NCBI RefSeq assembly: GCF_946848805.1
Contig: NZ_CAMPFU010000003.1
Location: forward strand, 256,001-320,000
Direction of reading: 5' to 3'
From: Deinococcus sp. Marseille-Q6407
Lineage (GTDB): Bacteria; Deinococcota; Deinococci; Deinococcales; Deinococcaceae
DNA length: 64,000 nt
Shown: positions 1-9,806 of the stretch, in pieces
Layout: each line of letters begins with the position of its first letter
How positions within the stretch are numbered: position 1 is the stretch's first letter
The notes under the pieces: model-generated
What the model was told of the DNA's origin: nothing
Databases searched by the model: none
The model's input: the letters and a program-made list of their open reading frames with translations, nothing else
Program-made: the position numbers and the translations under genes

Positions 1-44
1 GGAGGGGCAACCCTGCCGGGCCAGGCCGCGTAAAGGCTGACACC

Positions 45-314
45 ATGCCCCGCCCCGTGCCCCAGACTACCTGGCGTGAATGCCCACACTGCCGCTATCC
101 GATGGTCCGCTGGCGCGAGCTGGCCGGGGAACCCGAGCAGCTCTGGGTGGCCTGGAACCCCGAGACCTCTTTTTTGCCGCTGCACTGGCTGATTCTGGGC
201 GGGCTGCTGCTGTTGCCGCTGGCCTTTCCCGGGTTGGAAGTTCTGGTGTACGGCGGCCTACACCGGCAGACTGAAGCCCTCCGCCCCTCCCTGCCCCTGC
301 CCCTGCCCCAGTAA
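45..314 (+). CDS. Small zinc-knuckle-like membrane protein
   Basis: An 89-residue protein of unknown function. Near the N terminus it has a CPHC motif (about residues 13-16) that could be half of a zinc ribbon, but no second Cys pair is visible. One hydrophobic segment (about residues 47-68) probably spans the membrane, and a Pro/Leu-rich tail follows. The next gene on the same strand begins 65 bp later. Codon use matches the high-GC neighbours, which supports a real gene. I do not recognise a named family. Confidence 0.55.
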   Translation: MPRPVPQTTWRECPHCRYPMVRWRELAGEPEQLWVAWNPETSFLPLHWLILGGLLLLPLAFPGLEVLVYGGLHRQTEALRPSLPLPLPQ

Positions 315-379
315 TGGCAACTCTCTGAACCCTGCGCCAAGGCACGCCATGGCCCCGGCTGCCTATGCTGTAGCAATTC

Positions 380-871
380 ATGGACAGCGCCCTGTGGACT
401 GGTTTCTGGAATCAACTTGAGCTGCTGCAGGGCCTGCTGGCAGCCGCCGTGCTGAGCGGCCTGATCGGCTGGGAGCGCGAAACCCACCAGCAGCAGACCC
501 ATGGTGCCGGCCTGCGCACCTATATGCTGGTGGGCGTCAGCGCAGCACTGTTTATCGTGCTGGGCGAGAGTTTGGTCACGTCCTTCGCCAAGGAAGACGA
601 CCAGGTACGCTTCGACATGATCGGCATTCTGGGCGCGGTGGTCAGCGGGGTCAGCTTTCTGGGGGCCGGGGCGATCTTCTCGTCCAAAAGCGGCGAAGGC
701 GCCAAGGGCCTGACCACCGCGGCGGGCCTGCTGGCCACCTCCGCCGTGGGCGTGGCCTGCGGCCTGCAGATGTATGTGCTGGCAGCCGGCGCCACCGCGC
801 TGTTTCTGTTCACTCTGGGGCCACTGGGCCGGCTGACCAGCTCGCCTCACCGCTCCGGCGACGAGCCCTAG
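380..871 (+). CDS. MgtC/SapB-family membrane protein
   Basis: A 163-residue inner-membrane protein with about four to five hydrophobic segments. The family signature is clear: an IGWERE motif after the first helix, a [11 protein letters not shown] segment, and a [19 protein letters not shown] helix. MgtC/SapB proteins are linked to growth at low Mg2+ and to modulation of membrane energetics; their biochemical activity is not settled. The protein is shorter than MgtC proper and lacks its soluble C-terminal domain, as is usual for the SapB branch. A TATGCT hexamer lies 9 nt before the ATG, so the leader would be very short. Confidence 0.85.
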   Translation: MDSALWTGFWNQLELLQGLLAAAVLSGLIGWERETHQQQTHGAGLRTYMLVGVSAALFIVLGESLVTSFAKEDDQVRFDMIGILGAVVSGVSFLGAGAIFSSKSGEGAKGLTTAAGLLATSAVGVACGLQMYVLAAGATALFLFTLGPLGRLTSSPHRSGDEP

Positions 872-968
872 CCGGCGGCCAGCGCCCCAATTTGGCAATG
901 CTTCAGAGAAGCCGGCCGCTGGTGAGGCGGGTCCACTTTGCGGCGCTCCCGGCGTGTCAGCGTAGGGC

Positions 969-1436
969 ATGACTGCCTTTTTACCCCGGCCCACAGCTGA
1001 AGACACCACAGCCGCAGACACCACCCCCACCGCTCTGCAAACGGCCGGCCGCCTGCTGCTGGGCGGCGTGCTGATCGCGGCCGGCACCGGGCACCTGACT
1101 TTTGCCCGCGGCGAATTCCCGGCGCAGGTGCCCGACATACTCACCGACGGCCCGCTGCATCTGAGCGAGGACTTGATCGTGGTGGCGTCCGGGATAGCCG
1201 AAATCTCCCTGGGCAGCGCCCTGATTGCTTTGCCGCAGCACCGCCGCGCCCTGGGACGGATCAGCGCCGCTTTTTTTATAGCTGTCTTTCCGGGCAATGT
1301 CTCGCAGTACCTGACCCGCGCGGACGCTTTCGGGCTGGACAGCGACCGCAAGCGGCTGGTGCGGCTGCTGTTCCAGCCGGCGCTGGTGGCCGGGGCGCTG
1401 TGGACCACCGGCGCCTGGCCCCGGCGGCGCCGCTGA
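969..1436 (+). CDS. DoxX-like membrane protein
   Basis: A 155-residue protein with four predicted transmembrane helices after a Thr/Ala-rich N-terminal extension of about 25 residues. The helix pattern, with a [17 protein letters not shown] first helix and a basic C terminus, resembles the DoxX-like family (DoxX is a subunit of an archaeal terminal oxidase; most bacterial members have no proven role). The neighbours do not suggest a partner. The assignment rests on topology and a weak sequence resemblance. Confidence 0.6.
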   Translation: MTAFLPRPTAEDTTAADTTPTALQTAGRLLLGGVLIAAGTGHLTFARGEFPAQVPDILTDGPLHLSEDLIVVASGIAEISLGSALIALPQHRRALGRISAAFFIAVFPGNVSQYLTRADAFGLDSDRKRLVRLLFQPALVAGALWTTGAWPRRRR

Positions 1437-1503
1437 GCCTGGCCCTCTCAGCGATTTAGACCCATCCCACCACAGGGCGCAAACGCCTAGAATACAGGCC
1501 ACT

Positions 1504-2451
1504 ATGAGTCAATTCGAACAGCTGTACCGGCAGGTGGCCCTGGGCGTTGCCGGCAACCCGGTCGTGGAAAAAATCGTGAGCAAGCAGGGCTGGACACTGG
1601 CGCAGCGGTTCGTTGCCGGCGAAACCGCCGAGGACGCCATCCGCACCATCAAGCAGCTGCAAGCAGAGGGCATCCGCGACAACCTCGACGTGCTGGGCGA
1701 GTTTGTCAGCACCCCGGAGCCGGCCAATGCCAACACCGAGATGGTGCTGGCGACCATTGATCAAGTCCACGCTGCGGGGCTGGTGCCGTACCAGTCCATC
1801 AAGCTCTCGGCGCTGGGCCAGGGCCAGCTGGTGACTGGCCCGGACGGCCGCGAGCAGGACCTGGGCGACATCAACGCGCGGCGGGTGGTGGCCCGTGCCA
1901 AGCAGTACGGCGGTTTCTTGAATCTGGACATGGAAGACCACACCCGCGTGGACGAAACCCTGCGGCTGTTCCGCGAGCTGGTACAGGAATTCGGCAATCA
2001 GCATGTGGGGACTGTGCTGCAGGCTTACCTGCACCGCACCGAAGCCGACCGCCGCAGCCTGGACGACCTGCAGCCCAACATCCGCATCGTGAAGGGCGCC
2101 TACCTGGAGCCCGAGGCCGCCGCCATGCAGAGCAAGGGCGAGATTGACGCCGCTTACCGCCGGCTGGTGTACAAGCACCTCAAGGCCGGCAACTACTGCA
2201 ACGTGGCGACCCACGACCACCAGATCATCTACGACGTAATGCATTTTGCGCTGGCGCACGGCATTCCCAAGGACCAGTTCGAGTTCCAGCTGCTGTACGG
2301 CATCCGCGAGGACCTGCAGCGCGAACTGGCAGAGGCCGGCTACACCGTGCGGTCGTATATTCCCTTCGGCAAGGACTGGTACGGCTACTACTCGCGCCGC
2401 ATTGCCGAGCGGCCCAAAAATGCACTGTTCGTGCTGCGCGGCCTGATCTGA
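1504..2451 (+). CDS. Proline dehydrogenase (monofunctional, FAD-dependent)
   Basis: Oxidises L-proline to pyrroline-5-carboxylate with FAD and passes electrons to the quinone pool. The 315-residue length fits the monofunctional bacterial enzyme with a single (beta-alpha)8 barrel. The C-terminal stretch [22 protein letters not shown] carries the substrate-binding Arg pair and Tyr of the family, and an NLDMEDHTR segment and a KGAYLEPE segment match barrel strands. The P5C dehydrogenase gene follows 354 bp downstream, so the pathway is complete here as two proteins rather than as fused PutA. TAGAAT lies 10 nt before the ATG. Confidence 0.95.
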   Translation: MSQFEQLYRQVALGVAGNPVVEKIVSKQGWTLAQRFVAGETAEDAIRTIKQLQAEGIRDNLDVLGEFVSTPEPANANTEMVLATIDQVHAAGLVPYQSIKLSALGQGQLVTGPDGREQDLGDINARRVVARAKQYGGFLNLDMEDHTRVDETLRLFRELVQEFGNQHVGTVLQAYLHRTEADRRSLDDLQPNIRIVKGAYLEPEAAAMQSKGEIDAAYRRLVYKHLKAGNYCNVATHDHQIIYDVMHFALAHGIPKDQFEFQLLYGIREDLQRELAEAGYTVRSYIPFGKDWYGYYSRRIAERPKNALFVLRGLI

Positions 2452-2805
2452 GGCAATGCAGGGATGCCCGGCCACGCGCTGCCGGGCTCATCCGGTTTGC
2501 CGTCTCCTACAACATTCCCCTGTTCCAGCCTGCACCGACGCACTTTCCCGCGTGGTGAGCAGGCCCGGGCGCCCGATTTCTTGACTCTGCGGGTTTCCTA
2601 AGATTGCCTCGCCGCTGCTGATCGAGGCAGCGGTTGAAACCTGCTCCGCAACGCATAAACCTGCACATTTCCGGGAATGTATACAGCTTTGCATACAAGC
2701 ATAAGGGTGGGCTAGACTGCCGGCACAACACCGCTCCCCCACACTTTCAGCAGGTTCCGAATCACACAGCCTAAGCGGCGTTCAGCGCCCTCAGGAGGCA
2801 CACCC
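2452..2805 (+). promoter_or_regulatory. Control region of the P5C dehydrogenase gene
   Basis: A 354 bp gap without a convincing gene. It starts with a GC-rich hairpin (about 2476-2492) after the proline dehydrogenase stop. A sigma-70-like promoter is visible: TTGCAT at 2689-2694, an 18 bp spacer and TAGACT at 2713-2718. Just upstream is an 8 bp palindrome, TGTATACA (2678-2685), followed 8 bp later by a second ATACA half (2693-2697), which is operator-like. Transcription would leave a leader of about 80 nt ending in AGGAGG (2793-2798), unlike the leaderless layout of most neighbours. Regulation by proline is an inference. Confidence 0.55.
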
Positions 2806-4377
2806 ATGATCAAAGTTCAGGACTACCGCCCCCAACCCTTCACCGATTTCACCAAAAAGGAAAACGTCAAGGCGTATCAGGCCGCCCTCGCCAAAGTGCG
2901 CGGGGAACTCGTCGGCAAGCACTACCCGCTGGTCATTGACGGCAAGAAAGTAGACACCGCCGAGCAAATCCAGAGCGTCAACCCCTGCGACACCTCCGAA
3001 GTGGTGGGCACCACCGCCAAAGCGACCATTCAGGATGCCGAAAACGCCCTACAAGGCGCCTGGAAAGCCTTCGAGAGCTGGAAAAAGTGGGACATGGACG
3101 CCCGCGCCCGCATCCTGCTGAAGGCCGCCGCCATTCTCAAGCGCCGCCGCCTGGAAGCCTGCGCCCTGATGAGCATCGAAGTGGGCAAGAACTACGCCGA
3201 GGCCGACGTGGAAGTGGCCGAGGCAATTGACTTCCTGGAGTACTACGCCCGCTCGGCCATGAAATACGCGGGCTTCGGCAGCGGCGAAACCACCTGGTTC
3301 GAGGGCGAGGAAAATGGCCTGATGAGCATTCCGCTGGGCGTGGGCGTGAGCATCAGCCCCTGGAACTTTCCCTGCGCCATCTTCATCGGCATGGCCGTGG
3401 CGCCGGTGGTGGTGGGCAACTGCGTGATCGTGAAGCCTGCCGAGGACGCGGGACTGATCGCCGGCTTCATGATGGACATCATGCTGGAAGCGGGCCTGCC
3501 CGCCGGCGTGATTCAGTTCCTGCCCGGCGTGGGCAAGGAAGTGGGCGAGTACCTCACCACGCACGCCAAAACCCGCTTCATCACCTTCACCGGCAGCCGC
3601 GCGGTGGGCCTGCATATCAACGAGGTGGCGGCCAAAGTGCAGCCGGGGCAGAAGTGGATCAAGCGCGTGGTGATGGAACTCGGCGGCAAGGACGGCCTAA
3701 TCGTGGACGAAACCGCCGACCTGGACAATGCGATTACGGCGGCCACCCAGGGCGCCTTCGGCTTCAACGGCCAGAAGTGCAGCGCCATGAGCCGTCTGAT
3801 CGTGGTGGACGAGGTGTATGACGCGGTGGTGAACGGCTTCGTGGAGCGGGCCAGGGCGCTGAAGGTCGGCACCGGCGAGGAAAACGCCCCGGTGACTGCT
3901 GTGGTGAACCAGATGAGCTTCGACAAAATCAAGTCTTACCTGGAACTGGCCCCGCAGGAAGGCAAAGTGCTGCTGGGCGGCGAGGCTCCCGGCGAGTGCG
4001 GCGGCAAGCAGGGTTACTACATCCAGCCGACCATTGTGGGCGACGTGCAACGTGACGCCCGCATGGCGCAGGAAGAAATCTTCGGTCCGGTGATTGCCGT
4101 GCTGCGGGCTAAAGACTGGCAGGACGCCCTCGACATCGCCAACTCCACCGAGTACGGGCTGACCGGCGGCGTGTGCAGCAGCTCTCGCGAACGGCTGGAG
4201 CAGGCGCGGGCCGAGTTCGAGGTGGGCAACCTGTATTTCAACCGCAAAATTACCGGCGCCATCGTGGGCGTGCAGCCTTTCGGCGGCTACAACATGAGCG
4301 GCACCGACTCCAAGGCGGGCGGGCCGGATTACCTGAGCAACTTCATGCAGCTCAAGACGGTGACGGAACGCTGGTAA
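2806..4377 (+). CDS. 1-pyrroline-5-carboxylate dehydrogenase (NAD+)
   Basis: Oxidises glutamate semialdehyde/P5C to glutamate with NAD+, the second step of proline catabolism. The protein has 523 residues, usual for monofunctional RocA/PruA-type aldehyde dehydrogenases. Visible motifs are SPWNFPCAI (active-site Asn), FTGSRAVG (Rossmann Gly), VMELGGKDG (catalytic Glu) and GQKCSAMSR with the nucleophilic Cys near residue 325. The start has a strong AGGAGG site 7 nt upstream. It lies downstream of proline dehydrogenase on the same strand but has its own promoter region. The gene name (pruA or rocA) is left open because usage varies. Confidence 0.95.
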   Translation: MIKVQDYRPQPFTDFTKKENVKAYQAALAKVRGELVGKHYPLVIDGKKVDTAEQIQSVNPCDTSEVVGTTAKATIQDAENALQGAWKAFESWKKWDMDARARILLKAAAILKRRRLEACALMSIEVGKNYAEADVEVAEAIDFLEYYARSAMKYAGFGSGETTWFEGEENGLMSIPLGVGVSISPWNFPCAIFIGMAVAPVVVGNCVIVKPAEDAGLIAGFMMDIMLEAGLPAGVIQFLPGVGKEVGEYLTTHAKTRFITFTGSRAVGLHINEVAAKVQPGQKWIKRVVMELGGKDGLIVDETADLDNAITAATQGAFGFNGQKCSAMSRLIVVDEVYDAVVNGFVERARALKVGTGEENAPVTAVVNQMSFDKIKSYLELAPQEGKVLLGGEAPGECGGKQGYYIQPTIVGDVQRDARMAQEEIFGPVIAVLRAKDWQDALDIANSTEYGLTGGVCSSSRERLEQARAEFEVGNLYFNRKITGAIVGVQPFGGYNMSGTDSKAGGPDYLSNFMQLKTVTERW

Positions 4378-4450
4378 GGCGCTGCTAAGAGAGAATTGAG
4401 GGATAAAGGAGTTTGCCCCCGGCACACTGGCTGGGGGCTAAACTTCTCGT

Positions 4451-5113
4451 ATGACGCTGGCCGAGGCGATAGCGCAAACCTACGCCGCCTTTGCAGATAT
4501 GCCGAGCCCCACGCAGATCAGCAAGCTGGGAAGCTTTGGTTTGGAAGCAGCTGAGGAACGTGCACTGGTCAGTCGTCCGCTACGTGAGCTTTCATCTGAG
4601 CTGATGCGTTCTTACCTGTTCGATTCGGTCTACACCGTCGGCACCTGGGACGATTTCCGGTATTTTCTGCCGCGCCTCCTGGAGCTTTTGCCCAGTTGGG
4701 CCGCAGTCGGTCACGATATTGGCGTGGACGTTGGTGGGCGCTTGGACTACAGGCGCAGACAGGGTTTTCCACTGACTGGCAGACAACAGGACGCCCTGAA
4801 AGCCTACGCCCTGGCCTACTTTTGTGACCAACTGACCAAGAACTGGTTTAGCGCTGTTAGCCTGCTGAACTTCCAAGAGTTAGAACCGTTCGGCATCACC
4901 CGTGCCGAGTTGCTGACGCTGTGGTGGACGCATCCAGCAGGAGCGTTGGTGCTGGCGCAAGACCTGTTACTGAATGGTTCGCCGCCTCCCGAATGGCCCC
5001 GCGCCGACATGGTGAAGTGGTTGGAGGACGCGTTTTTTACAGAGCAAGACGAAAAAACGCGGCGAATGCTACATGACGCGGTGCTGATACTGGAAGCTGC
5101 GCCCGATGCCTGA
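4451..5113 (+). CDS. Orphan protein of lower GC
   Basis: A 220-residue soluble, mostly helical protein that I do not recognise. A TAAACT hexamer lies 6 nt before the ATG, so it is probably expressed as a leaderless mRNA. Base composition and codon use are clearly less GC-rich than in the P5C dehydrogenase gene beside it (codons such as TTG, CTA, GAA and TTT are frequent), and it sits next to broken genes and an IS block. This suggests recent acquisition. No signal peptide, transmembrane segment or catalytic motif is evident. An immunity or accessory role is possible but unproven. Confidence 0.6.
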   Translation: MTLAEAIAQTYAAFADMPSPTQISKLGSFGLEAAEERALVSRPLRELSSELMRSYLFDSVYTVGTWDDFRYFLPRLLELLPSWAAVGHDIGVDVGGRLDYRRRQGFPLTGRQQDALKAYALAYFCDQLTKNWFSAVSLLNFQELEPFGITRAELLTLWWTHPAGALVLAQDLLLNGSPPPEWPRADMVKWLEDAFFTEQDEKTRRMLHDAVLILEAAPDA

Positions 5114-5130
5114 TTGCTCAACTTGCTGCG

Positions 5131-5973
5131 TTACTTCGTCAACCGAAAGGCGAAGCTCTTGAAGCTGGGTTCGATTTGCACGACCCAGGCATAGTATCCA
5201 GGCTTCAGCTTCCGCACGTCGTTCCACGAGAAACTGGGGAAGGTGACGGTTTCGCCCGGCTGAATCAGACGCCAGCGGGCTTCCGTCGTGCAGCCGATGC
5301 CACTGAGCCGTGGCGTTTGCTCCCCACGCGCTGTGACGACACCTACCGGCACGTTTCCCCCACAGCCGTAGTTGAATTGCACCACCTCTTTGCCCGTGTT
5401 TTTGACCAGCACTTTCAATCCCGGCACGGCGTGGAAGGGGTCGTTCTTCGGCACCCGGCTCAGGCTCACGGTGCGCGGCTGTACGTCGTAGCTGACGGTC
5501 AGGGGCGGCGTCCATTCGTTGTTCACCAGCAAGTCACCCGTTTTCAGCTTCGCGGCCAGTTCGCGGGTGTAGGCGGCGGGCGCACTGAGCCGCACCCGCC
5601 CGAACGCGGTGTCAATTCGGAGGGTGGCATTGGGCCGCTCCCTTTTGACCCGTCGGGCCACTTCCAGCAGGCGGCTGACCGGCGTTTTCATGCTGACCAC
5701 GCCCGCGCCGAGGTTCCAGCCTTTGAGCCGTTTGTTCCACTCCGGGTCGGCCTTCAGAGCTGAGCGCAAAGCATTTTCCTGCCCCTTGTCGGTCAGGGCC
5801 AACCGCACCACGCCCTTGCCGTTCTCCTCGCCGGTCGTAAAGCCCGCAAAGGCCGGAACTTTTTGCGCGATACGGTCCAGCGCGGGCCAGTCGGCGGGGG
5901 CGAAGGACGTGGCCGCCTAGGCCGAAGCAGTGGTCACCAGGCCCAGTGTCAGCAGAGGAAAGAGGCGGTGCAT
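5131..5973 (-). pseudogene. Secreted BsuPI-like protein gene interrupted by an amber codon
   Basis: Read from the ATG at 5973, the frame starts with a good signal peptide (MHRLFPLLTLGLVTTASA), then hits TAG at 5919-5917 (codon 19), exactly at the expected cleavage site. It then continues open for about 260 codons to 5131. A TAGCCT hexamer 6 nt before the ATG supports that start. The C-terminal half (FNYGCGG, IQPGETVTFPSFSW, PGYYAWVVQI) resembles the BsuPI proteinase-inhibitor-like domain. Restart at a GTG near 5811 could make a cytoplasmic 226-residue product. CAG to TAG would be a single transition, so a sequence error or a recent pseudogene are both possible. Confidence 0.7.
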
Positions 5974-6057
5974 AAGTTCAGGCTAATACAGACGGGTAAC
6001 GGATATCTGACGGGCGCTGGCCACGCCCGAACCTTCTTCTCCCCGCCCCCTCACCCA

Positions 6058-8002
6058 CTACAGCGCCCACCAGTCCAGCCGGTTGCCATCGCGGATGAGG
6101 AGCCGGCCGTCCGGAGCAAAGTCGGCTTCGGGCTGGGGTGCGTAATGGCCGCAGCCCATCAGCCGGGCGTAACCCTGACCCAGACGCGCCGGGGTGTTCA
6201 GGGTGCGGCCAGCCGTGAGGTCGGCCAGCCGGTAGCCGTACAGCTGCGCGCCACAGCCGTCGCCGCTGCTCTCGCTCAGCAGCACGCGCCGGCCGTCGAA
6301 GGCGGCGAGGCCCCAGCCGGCATAAGGGTCATTCGGGTGGGCCACCGGGACACTCAGCACCGGGCCGCTCCTGCCGGTACGGGCGTCCACGCGAGCGAAG
6401 CGGTTGACGGTGCCGCGTTCCCTATTTGGGGGAATGCGCTCGGTAGATTCGGGTGTGAGGCCGGTGCCGGCCAACCACCGGCCACCGGGTGAGGGAACAC
6501 TGTACCAGACACTGGATTTCTCGGGGAACTTCCAGAGCACCGTATTCGTTCCCCACTCTACTGCGGCGAGGGGACTCTGGTGTCCATTCTGAGAGCGAAT
6601 CACCACCTGCGACACCGGGAACTGCGCGCCCTGCGGCAAGGGGTAAGCGGCGCCGTCGGCCACGCGCCAGGCCTGCACACCACTGTCGCCCCACCAGCCC
6701 AGCGCGGCGCTCAGCACCAGACCATCCGGGCTGAAGGTCAGGTCGCTGACCCGTTCCTGCGCCCGCCACTCGCGCAGCATCCGGCCCGAGGCGTCCAGCA
6801 GCCGCAGCGTGCGCCCATCTTTCCCACCAGCAGCGGCAATACGGGTGCCGTCTCTATTTGCCGCCAGGTGTTCAGGCACCTGTGGCCCCCGGTAGAGCGT
6901 CTCCAGCCGCCCCGGCCGGTGCCGCACAATGCGCCCGAATCCGGCGCCGTCCTGCACCGCCAGCAGGGTGCGGCCCCCGCTCAGCGGCACGGCATCTTGT
7001 ACCGCCGCGCCCAGCGCACGCATGAAGCGACCATCCGACACGCGGCGCAGTTCGGGCACGCTGCCGTCACGCACGGTCACGAACAAAGACCCGTCCGGCG
7101 AGGGGTACGCGCCGCGCAGCCCTGTTTCGGCCTCCAGCGCCCAAACTGCTCCCTCACCGGGCGTAACCAGCATCAGCCTCTGCCCGTACCGGCTGCCGCC
7201 GCCGCCGGTGTTGTAGACGTTGGAGGCCAGCAAAACGCGCCCACCCACCCAGCTGAGGCTGGAGCCGGGATACAGCAGCGGGCCACCCAGCGCCGTTCGC
7301 CGGGCCTGCACCGCGCCGGCCGCGTCCCGCTCCCAGGTCAGCAGGGTGCCCTTGCCGCCAAATGCCACGTCTTTGCTGCTCAGCGCCAGCAGGGCCAACC
7401 GCCGGTCATCCGAGCTGAGGCCCAGGCTGAAAGAAGTCTGGCCGCTTTGCGGTTTCAGGGCCAGCTCCGCTGGCAGGGGCAGGCGCTCTCGCTATTCGCC
7501 GCGCTGCCACTGCACTTTGCCGTCCTCTACCCAGGCGCGCACCGCACCGTCCGGGGTGCAGGTCTGGCCGCTGAACATGCCAGGTGGGCAGCCCGGCTGC
7601 CGCGTTTCCTGGCCGCTGCCGGTGTTCAGACGGTAGTTCAGCAGCACCTGTTTGTCGTTTCGGATGCCCCGCGCAGTGAGGGACAATCCATAGGCATTCG
7701 CCGTGCCGCCCAGGGTCAGGCCCGCGCTCGGAAAGTCGCGGCGCTCATCTGGCAAGGCAGCCGGGGGACTCAGCCGCTGCCCTGCCAACAACGCTCCGTC
7801 CGCCGCCCGCCAGCGCTTCAGCTCCCGGGTGGTGTCCAGCGTCCAGACGGTGCGGCCGTCCGCCGACCACGCCGCCCCGTCTGCCAGCGGCCCGAAACTT
7901 TCGCTCAGGCCAAAGCTGCCCGCCGCGTGGCCGGGAATGGGCGTGACTGCATTCAAGGTGGCTGCCGAGGCCGCCGAGCAAAGCCGTCAGGAGTTGTCGC
8001 AT
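6058..8002 (-). pseudogene. Secreted WD/beta-propeller-like protein gene, broken twice
   Basis: Three pieces form one ancestral gene. A signal peptide begins at ATG 8002 (MRQLLTALLGGLGS). A one-base deletion near 7957-7990 shifts into the frame starting NAVTPIPGHAAG. A TAG at 7494-7492 then interrupts that same frame, which stays open to 6058. The two long open parts are in the same frame, and the reading across the TAG (QRGE-stop-RERLPLP) is smooth. Repeated WSADGRTVW, SPDGLVL and SPDGSLFVT strands indicate a propeller of about 640 residues. The -10 position reads CAGACT rather than TANNNT. The IS block begins 40 bp upstream. Confidence 0.75.
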
Positions 8003-8036
8003 GGTCACAGTCTGACCGGAGCAGGCTGACGCTGCC

Positions 8037-8041
8037 TTAAG
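8037..8041. repeat. Left target duplication (TTAAG) of the composite IS block
   Basis: TTAAG occurs directly outside the left end of the block and again at 12429-12433 directly outside the right end. Because the outer ends are the same end of inverted copies of one IS, this pair is the expected footprint of one insertion of the whole block. Confidence 0.75.
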
Positions 8042-9105
8042 CTCATAAGTTGCACCTTGCATAGCTGAGCGAATAGCCGTGCTGGTGGAGGAATTCTTGC
8101 TCTTTTTGAATTTGGCTCAGCAGGTGGTTCAGCCTGACTTCGGGGAAGAGGGTATGTAGGGCCAAGCGGGCTGCCTCTTTCAGGGTCATGTCCTCAGAGC
8201 GGTACAGCATGGTTAGGGTGAAGGCTAGAAAGACCATCAGAATCCAGCGGTCCAAACCCCTGGCAGTTCGCAGCGCGAACTGCGCCAACCCAAACTGGTG
8301 CTTACCTTCCTTAAAGAAGGATTCCACCCCCCAGCGATGCGCACCCTCAGCAACGATCTCGTCCCCCTCCAGCAGTTCAGACGACACCGCGAAGAATTCG
8401 CGGTCCCCACGGTCCATCCTCCCCAGAGACAGCGTTTCCAGAGGCCAATTGGCGAGGTTGACATACCCTCCGTGCGGACAATCCGCCACTGTCACCCGCC
8501 CAGGATGATCCGTGCGTCGGTTGCTCCGCACACCCACCACGAACTCGAAACCTAGACGCTGCACGCCTTCCAGAAAAACAGCGGCTTCAAAGCCGCTGTC
8601 CGCTAGGACACGTACCCGGAAACGTTTCTTGATGAAGTCCGGCACCTCTTCCAGTAGGTCGAGCGCCAGAGTGACGGGCGTGCTGGTGTGCTTGCCCTGG
8701 TAGACCCGGTAAGAAATGGGGAACTTCAGTTCCCCATACTCGGCAAACAGGACGACCAGGTGGATGCCATGTCTACCGTTGTACACACTGACAAAGGGCA
8801 ACTGAGTTCCCACCTTTTCCACCGTGGTCAGATCCACACTGAGCCGCAACCGAGGTCGGCGTTTGGAGTGAGCTACGTCCAACAAAATGCGCCACTGGAT
8901 GTCCTGCGTCTCGTCCCAGCAACGGTCTGAATCCCAGTCATAGACGTTGAAGAAGCGACGCCGTTTAGGGCCTAGCGAGGTTGTGCGCGAGTACAGCCAG
9001 AACGACGCGGAGCTTGAGTGACGCCAGAGTTTTGGTCTGAACGGAACGAATTTGCGCTTCTACGAGCGCAGGGTAGTGGCTGTACCAACGTGATCTACTG
9101 ACAGG

Positions 9106-9363
9106 ATGCCGGAGTGCCCAGCCTGTCAAAGCACACACACTGTCAAAAATGGGAAGGCCAAAAATGGCACCCAGACCTACTTATGTAAGGGTTGTGGCCG
9201 TCGTTTCCACCCGGAGGCCCGCCCTATAGCGCACAGTGAAGCGACCCGGCAACAAATTCTTGATGCTGTCCACGAGCGGATGAGTCTGAGAGGAGTACAG
9301 CGCGTCTTTGGTGTTCACCGCAACACCGTGATCCGGTGGATAAAAAAGGGGCCCGTGAAGTGA
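9106..9363 (+). CDS. IS1-family InsA-like protein
   Basis: An 85-residue DNA-binding protein. The N terminus has a zinc ribbon with CPAC (residues 4-7) and CKGCGRRF, followed by a helix-turn-helix ([21 protein letters not shown]). In IS1, InsA binds the element ends and represses transcription. A run of six A followed by G (9342-9348) is in the slippery A-AAA-AAG phase, so a -1 shift joins this frame to the next to make the InsAB' transposase. Confidence 0.85.
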   Translation: MPECPACQSTHTVKNGKAKNGTQTYLCKGCGRRFHPEARPIAHSEATRQQILDAVHERMSLRGVQRVFGVHRNTVIRWIKKGPVK

Positions 9364-9806
9364 TGCAGACTGGTACAGTCTGCATGACACCTCCAGAAGA
9401 AGTGGTCATTGAGCTGGATGAAATGTGGACCTTCGTTGCCAAGAAAAAACAGACGAGGTGGATCTGGATTGCCCTGGAGCGCAGCACCCGCAGGGTGCTG
9501 GCCTGGGTATTGGGTGACCGCAGTGAGCAAACAGCGTTCAAGCTCTGGGAACGCTTACCATTGTCCCTTGAGCAGCGACTGAAAGGGACGTTTTGCACCG
9601 ATCTGTGGCGAGCCTACGATGAACCGCTCTTGGGGGTAAAGCGGCTAACCCGGAAGGGAGAAACGAATCATGTCGAACGATTGAACTGCACGCTGAGACA
9701 GCGGCTGGGTCGGCTTGTTCGTAAGTCGTTGTCTTTCTCGAAGACGGACGAAATGCTCGAAGCCAGCCTGACTCTGGCCTTCCACCGATACAACTTGTCA
9801 CGTTGA
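9336..9806 (+). CDS. IS1-family InsB'-like transposase part
   Basis: A 156-residue open frame in the -1 phase relative to InsA, overlapping it by 28 bp. It holds the DDE core: ELDEMWTFV (Asp), [11 protein letters not shown] (Asp) and [20 protein letters not shown] (Glu, with the typical basic tail). It is expected to be translated only as the fusion after -1 frameshifting at 9342-9348. Length and order fit IS1-family elements. Confidence 0.85.
   Translation: MDKKGAREVMQTGTVCMTPPEEVVIELDEMWTFVAKKKQTRWIWIALERSTRRVLAWVLGDRSEQTAFKLWERLPLSLEQRLKGTFCTDLWRAYDEPLLGVKRLTRKGETNHVERLNCTLRQRLGRLVRKSLSFSKTDEMLEASLTLAFHRYNLSR

Noticed and set aside
2488..2742. 84-codon minus-strand frame upstream of P5C dehydrogenase
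   Set aside because: Atypical codon use, no ribosome site or promoter, and it covers the clear promoter of the plus-strand gene.
5917..7494. TAG read as a sense codon (genetic code change)
   Set aside because: TAG ends normal genes in this window (for example at 871 and at 12936), so reassignment is excluded.
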